9,622 bases of DNA from Pontiellaceae bacterium (GTDB taxonomy: Bacteria; Verrucomicrobiota; Kiritimatiellia; Kiritimatiellales; Tichowtungiaceae): positions 1-9,622 of the forward strand of contig JALOTS010000056.1 in the NCBI GenBank assembly GCA_025457785.1, written 5' to 3'. Of this stretch, positions 6,709-9,622 are shown piece by piece. The notes beneath the pieces were generated by a model that had not been told where the DNA came from, did no database searches, and saw only the letters and a list, made by a program, of their open reading frames with translations. The translations under genes and the position numbers were made by a program. The stretch's first letter is position 1. Each line of letters opens with the position of its first letter.

Positions 6709-6891
6709 TCATTTCTTCTCGGCCAGAGTCAGCTTCTTGCCGGACTGAAGCCACTGCTGCAGAACAATTTTGCAGTATTTACTTTTGGAAATATGCATAG
6801 AATCCGCCCGTTTTTCCAGCTCTTCCGCCATCCCCTTCGCCATGTTGATTCCAATCGTCTTCGTTCCCTTTCCTATTGGATTCGTCGCCAT
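6709..6891 (-). CDS. Small ribbon-helix-helix DNA-binding protein
   Basis: A 60-residue basic protein. The segment GTKTIGINMAKGMAEELEKRA fits the ribbon-helix-helix pattern of a short beta strand (KTIGIN) followed by helix 1 (KGMAEELEKRADSM), a turn (HISKS) and helix 2 (KYCKIVLQQWLQSG). Such proteins dimerise and bind operator DNA through the paired strands; they act as repressors or as antitoxins. ATG 6891 is chosen because a strong GGGAGG lies 7 nt upstream; the frame is open to 7062, but the extra N-terminal residues do not look like protein and overlap the RBS. No toxin gene is next to it: pyrF converges on one side and secA diverges on the other. Its target is unknown. The first strand and both helices seem intact, so it is probably functional. 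Confidence 0.8.
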   Translation of the reverse strand: MATNPIGKGTKTIGINMAKGMAEELEKRADSMHISKSKYCKIVLQQWLQSGKKLTLAEKK

Positions 6892-6898
6892 ACCAGCA

Positions 6899-6904
6899 CC
6901 TCCC
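6899..6904 (-). promoter_or_regulatory. Strong RBS fixing the ribbon-helix-helix gene start
   Basis: GGGAGG on the minus strand (6904-6899), followed by a T, lies 7 nt before ATG 6891. It is the best Shine-Dalgarno seen in the window and argues against any upstream start. Confidence 0.75.
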
Positions 6905-7146
6905 TTTCTTTTTGTTGGCTTTACGGTACAAGAAAAGATGAAAATAATCAACATTGTTTTTCCAAAGAAAATCAACCGCTTGTAATGTTCTTGTGATCCG
7001 CCCGGAAGCCCCGCTGATCCGGCAGGGCGAAACGGCATCGTCGGATTTGCCTTCGTCCGCATTGTTTTTTTCCGTGTAAATCGGCCGGCATCGTGATTAA
7101 CTCTGCGGCCTGACTTTCAACCCTTTAACAAAAACCGGTGATAAAG

Positions 7147-9622
7147 ATGATCAGTACCATTCTAAAAAAAGTTTTCGGATCGAAGAACGAGCGTGATATA
7201 AAAAAAATGGCGCCGCTCATTCAGCAGATCAACAGGCTGGAGGAACAGTATCAAAAACTGTTTGAAGACCAGCTCAAAACCAAAACCGCCGAATTGAAGG
7301 AGCGGGTTGCGCGGGGCGAAACGCTGGAGGCCATTCTGCCCGAAGCCTTCGCCGTGGTGAAAAACGCCTGCCGCCGCCTGTGCGGCACAACGGTCCATGT
7401 CTGCGGCCACGATCTGGTCTGGGACATGATTCCGTTCGATGTGCAGTTGATTGGCGGGATCAGTCTGCATCAGGGCAAAATCGCTGAAATGATGACCGGA
7501 GAGGGAAAAACCCTCGTGGCGACCATGCCGGTTTATCTCAACGCGCTGGCGGGCCGCGGAGTTCACGTGGTAACCACGAATGACTTTCTGGCGGAACGCG
7601 ACTCCACCTGGATGGGCCATGTTTATCAGTATCTCGGGCTGACAGTCGGCTGTCTCAAGGGGCAGATGCCCCCATGGGAGCGGCGCCGGCAGTATGATTG
7701 CGACATCACTTACGGCACCAACAGCGAATTCGGCTTTGATTATCTGCGCGACAACATGGCCATGCGCGCCGAAGACATGGTGCAGCAGCGCGGCCATTTC
7801 TACGCGATCATCGACGAAATCGACTCCATCCTGATCGACGAGGCCCGCACCCCGCTGATTATTTCCGGCCCCGCGCCCTATTCCGCCGACGAACAGTACC
7901 GCTCGCTGAACGATACCGTCTTCCGGCTGGTCCGCCGCCAGCAGGAAATTTGCTCGAAGCTGATCAGTGAAGCCAAAGAGCTGCTCGAAAAAGGCGACAA
8001 AGATGCCGCCCAGCTCCGCCTCTATCAGGTCAACCAGGGAATGCCGAAAAACAAACAACTGGCCAAGATGATCGAAGAGCCCGCCGCCCGCCGTCTGCTG
8101 GAGCAGGTTAACAACATGATGATTACCGACACCTACAAAGAGCAGGCCCGCGAACTCCGCGAAGAACTGTTCTTTACTGTGGACGAAAAGGGCCATGACG
8201 CGGGTCTGACCGACAAGGGCTGCGAAACGATCTGCCCCGAAAATCCGGAGTCATTTGTAATGCCTGATCTGGCCACCGCGCTCTCCGAGCTCGAAGGGCG
8301 CGTCGGCCTCGCTCCGGAGGAAAAAATTGTGCTTCGCCAGCAGCTTCAGGACGATTTCGCCAATCGCAGCGAACGTATTCACGCGGTCAATCAGTTGATT
8401 CGCGCCCACTGCATTTATGAAAAAGATGTGGAATATGTTGTGCAGGACAATCAGGTGATCATCGTGGATACCTTTACCGGGCGCCTGATGTCGGGCCGCC
8501 GCTGGAGCGATGGACTCCATCAGGCGGTTGAAGCCAAAGAAGGCGTTAAAATCGAGCGTGAAACGCAAACGCTCGCGACCATCACCATTCAGAACTATTT
8601 CCGCATGTACAAAAAACTCAGCGGCATGACCGGCACCGCCGAGACCGAGGCGAGCGAATTTCATGAAATTTATAAACTCGACGTAATGGTCATTCCGACC
8701 AACCGCCCGATCCGCCGCGTGGACATTAACGATCAGATTTACAAAACCAAACGCGAAAAATATAACGCTGTCATCAATCAAATTAAAGAATGCCACACGC
8801 GGAAACAGCCGGTACTGGTCGGTACAGCCACAGTCGAAACCTCCGAAGTCATCAGCCGCATGCTTGACCGCCAGGGGATTCCGCACAACGTGCTCAACGC
8901 CAACAACCACGCCCGGGACGCGGAACTCGTTTCGCTGGCCGGACAACCCGGATCCATCACCATCGCCACCAATATGGCCGGACGCGGAACCGACATTAAG
9001 CTCGGCAAAGAGGTGGTCTGGCTCAATCGGGACCAAATTCAGAATAAATCGCTTGAGCTGAATGTGATACCGGAAGGTGAAAAAGCGACGCTTAAAAAAC
9101 TGCTGACCGACCGGCCGTGCGGCCTCTACGTCATCGGCTCCGAACGCCACGAGTCGCGCCGCATCGACCGCCAGTTGCGCGGGCGCTGCGCGCGCCAGGG
9201 CGACCCCGGCCTCTCCCGCTTCTACGTTTCGCTCGAAGACGATCTGATGCGCCTGTTCGGTTCAGACCGGATCGCGGGCATCATGGAAAAACTCGGCATC
9301 GAAGAGGGGGAAGTGCTCGAACATCCCTGGCTGAACAAATCAATTGAAAAAGCGCAGCAGCGTGTTGAAGAAATGAACTTCGGCATTCGCAAAAACACCT
9401 TGAAATATGACGACGTGATGAACCAGCAGCGCGAAATCATCTATGGATTCCGCCAGACGGTTCTGCGCAGCGAAAATCCGCGTGAAGAACTGTATGATAT
9501 TATCACCGACATCATCGGCTCAAATGCCGCCGCGCCGGTCGAGGAGTTTGTCGCCTGGGCCAACATCACCTTTCCGATCGGCCTGCGCGTACCCGATATC
9601 CCGATTGAATTGACCGAAGAAG
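7147..9622 (+). CDS. secA: Preprotein translocase motor SecA (3' end outside window)
   Basis: The first 825 codons of SecA, the ATPase that drives unfolded preproteins through SecYEG at the inner membrane. Walker A is MTGEGKT (116-122), Walker B region IIDEIDSILIDEARTPLIISG (221-241), followed by the preprotein cross-linking region, then GMTGTAETEASEF (493-505), IPTNRP, and the NBD2 motif ATNMAGRGTDI (607-617) with GSERHESRRIDRQLRGRCARQGDPG downstream in two parts. Between 241 and about 425 the region is longer than in E. coli SecA, with a charged stretch (AKELLEKGDKDAAQLRLYQ, then GMPKNKQLAKMI) like that in the long SecA of Bacteroidetes and relatives. The start MISTILKKVFGSKNERDI is typical. 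The RBS is weak (GGTGAT 7 nt before the ATG). No frameshift was seen. The C-terminal part, including any zinc-binding tail, lies beyond the window. Confidence 0.97.
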   Translation, partial: MISTILKKVFGSKNERDIKKMAPLIQQINRLEEQYQKLFEDQLKTKTAELKERVARGETLEAILPEAFAVVKNACRRLCGTTVHVCGHDLVWDMIPFDVQLIGGISLHQGKIAEMMTGEGKTLVATMPVYLNALAGRGVHVVTTNDFLAERDSTWMGHVYQYLGLTVGCLKGQMPPWERRRQYDCDITYGTNSEFGFDYLRDNMAMRAEDMVQQRGHFYAIIDEIDSILIDEARTPLIISGPAPYSADEQYRSLNDTVFRLVRRQQEICSKLISEAKELLEKGDKDAAQLRLYQVNQGMPKNKQLAKMIEEPAARRLLEQVNNMMITDTYKEQARELREELFFTVDEKGHDAGLTDKGCETICPENPESFVMPDLATALSELEGRVGLAPEEKIVLRQQLQDDFANRSERIHAVNQLIRAHCIYEKDVEYVVQDNQVIIVDTFTGRLMSGRRWSDGLHQAVEAKEGVKIERETQTLATITIQNYFRMYKKLSGMTGTAETEASEFHEIYKLDVMVIPTNRPIRRVDINDQIYKTKREKYNAVINQIKECHTRKQPVLVGTATVETSEVISRMLDRQGIPHNVLNANNHARDAELVSLAGQPGSITIATNMAGRGTDIKLGKEVVWLNRDQIQNKSLELNVIPEGEKATLKKLLTDRPCGLYVIGSERHESRRIDRQLRGRCARQGDPGLSRFYVSLEDDLMRLFGSDRIAGIMEKLGIEEGEVLEHPWLNKSIEKAQQRVEEMNFGIRKNTLKYDDVMNQQREIIYGFRQTVLRSENPREELYDIITDIIGSNAAAPVEEFVAWANITFPIGLRVPDIPIELTEE

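Noticed and set aside
6892..7062. N-terminal extension of the ribbon-helix-helix protein to 7062
   Set aside because: The extension includes the strong GGGAGG that serves ATG 6891, and its residues look like translated intergenic DNA.
7033..7094. CGGCATCGT repeated at 7033-7041 and 7086-7094 upstream of secA
   Set aside because: Two 9-bp copies 53 bp apart with no symmetry or extended match; chance is likely in this composition.
7162..9150. Two long minus-strand open frames (7162-8196 and 8251-9150) opposite secA
   Set aside because: The plus strand carries an intact SecA with all motifs; the antisense frames arise from its codon bias, have odd composition rich in F, H and G, and lack RBS support.

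Overview
The window looks like chromosomal DNA of a Kiritimatiellota / Verrucomicrobia-type (PVC superphylum) bacterium. Three things point there. The large secreted phosphoesterase ends in a D-rich calcium-binding loop (DDDDGDGLNNFSEYA) followed by a short C-terminal beta domain of a kind I associate with exported proteins of that group. The first gene is a bacterial TMTC-like membrane glycosyltransferase with TPRs, a family abundant in PVC genomes. SecA is the long version with an enlarged region between the two halves of the motor. The assignment is inferred from recalled family features, not from a search.

Layout: (1) 1-1423, minus strand, the 5' part of a TMTC/DUF1736-like GT-C membrane protein whose TPR tail runs off the left edge. 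(2) 1607-1681, a tRNA-Arg(CCG) with encoded CCA, followed by a small hairpin and a terminator-like stem-loop. (3) 1924-4770, plus strand, a 948-residue exported calcineurin-like phosphoesterase with an NBR1-type Ig domain, closed by a long perfect hairpin at 4772-4803. (4) 4806-5342, a decayed radical SAM gene lacking both its [4Fe-4S] cysteine region and about 100 internal residues, preceded and overlapped by three TTCCA-N5-TGGAA palindromes. (5) 5409-5885, minus strand, a CYTH / triphosphate tunnel protein, divergent from (6) pyrF at 5957-6652. pyrF ends in a bidirectional terminator that overlaps its stop codon and is shared with (7) a 60-residue ribbon-helix-helix protein on the minus strand (6709-6891). 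(8) 7147-9622, plus strand, the first 825 codons of secA, running off the right edge.

The genes do not form one operon or an obvious shared pathway. Orientation changes repeatedly and most units have their own terminator. pyrF, secA and the tRNA are housekeeping. The TMTC-like protein, the phosphoesterase and SecA all concern the envelope or export, but the sequence shows no closer link. I found no CRISPR array, transposase, prophage or convincing new multi-gene system. The most unusual material is the phosphoesterase architecture, the radical SAM remnant and the palindromes around it.
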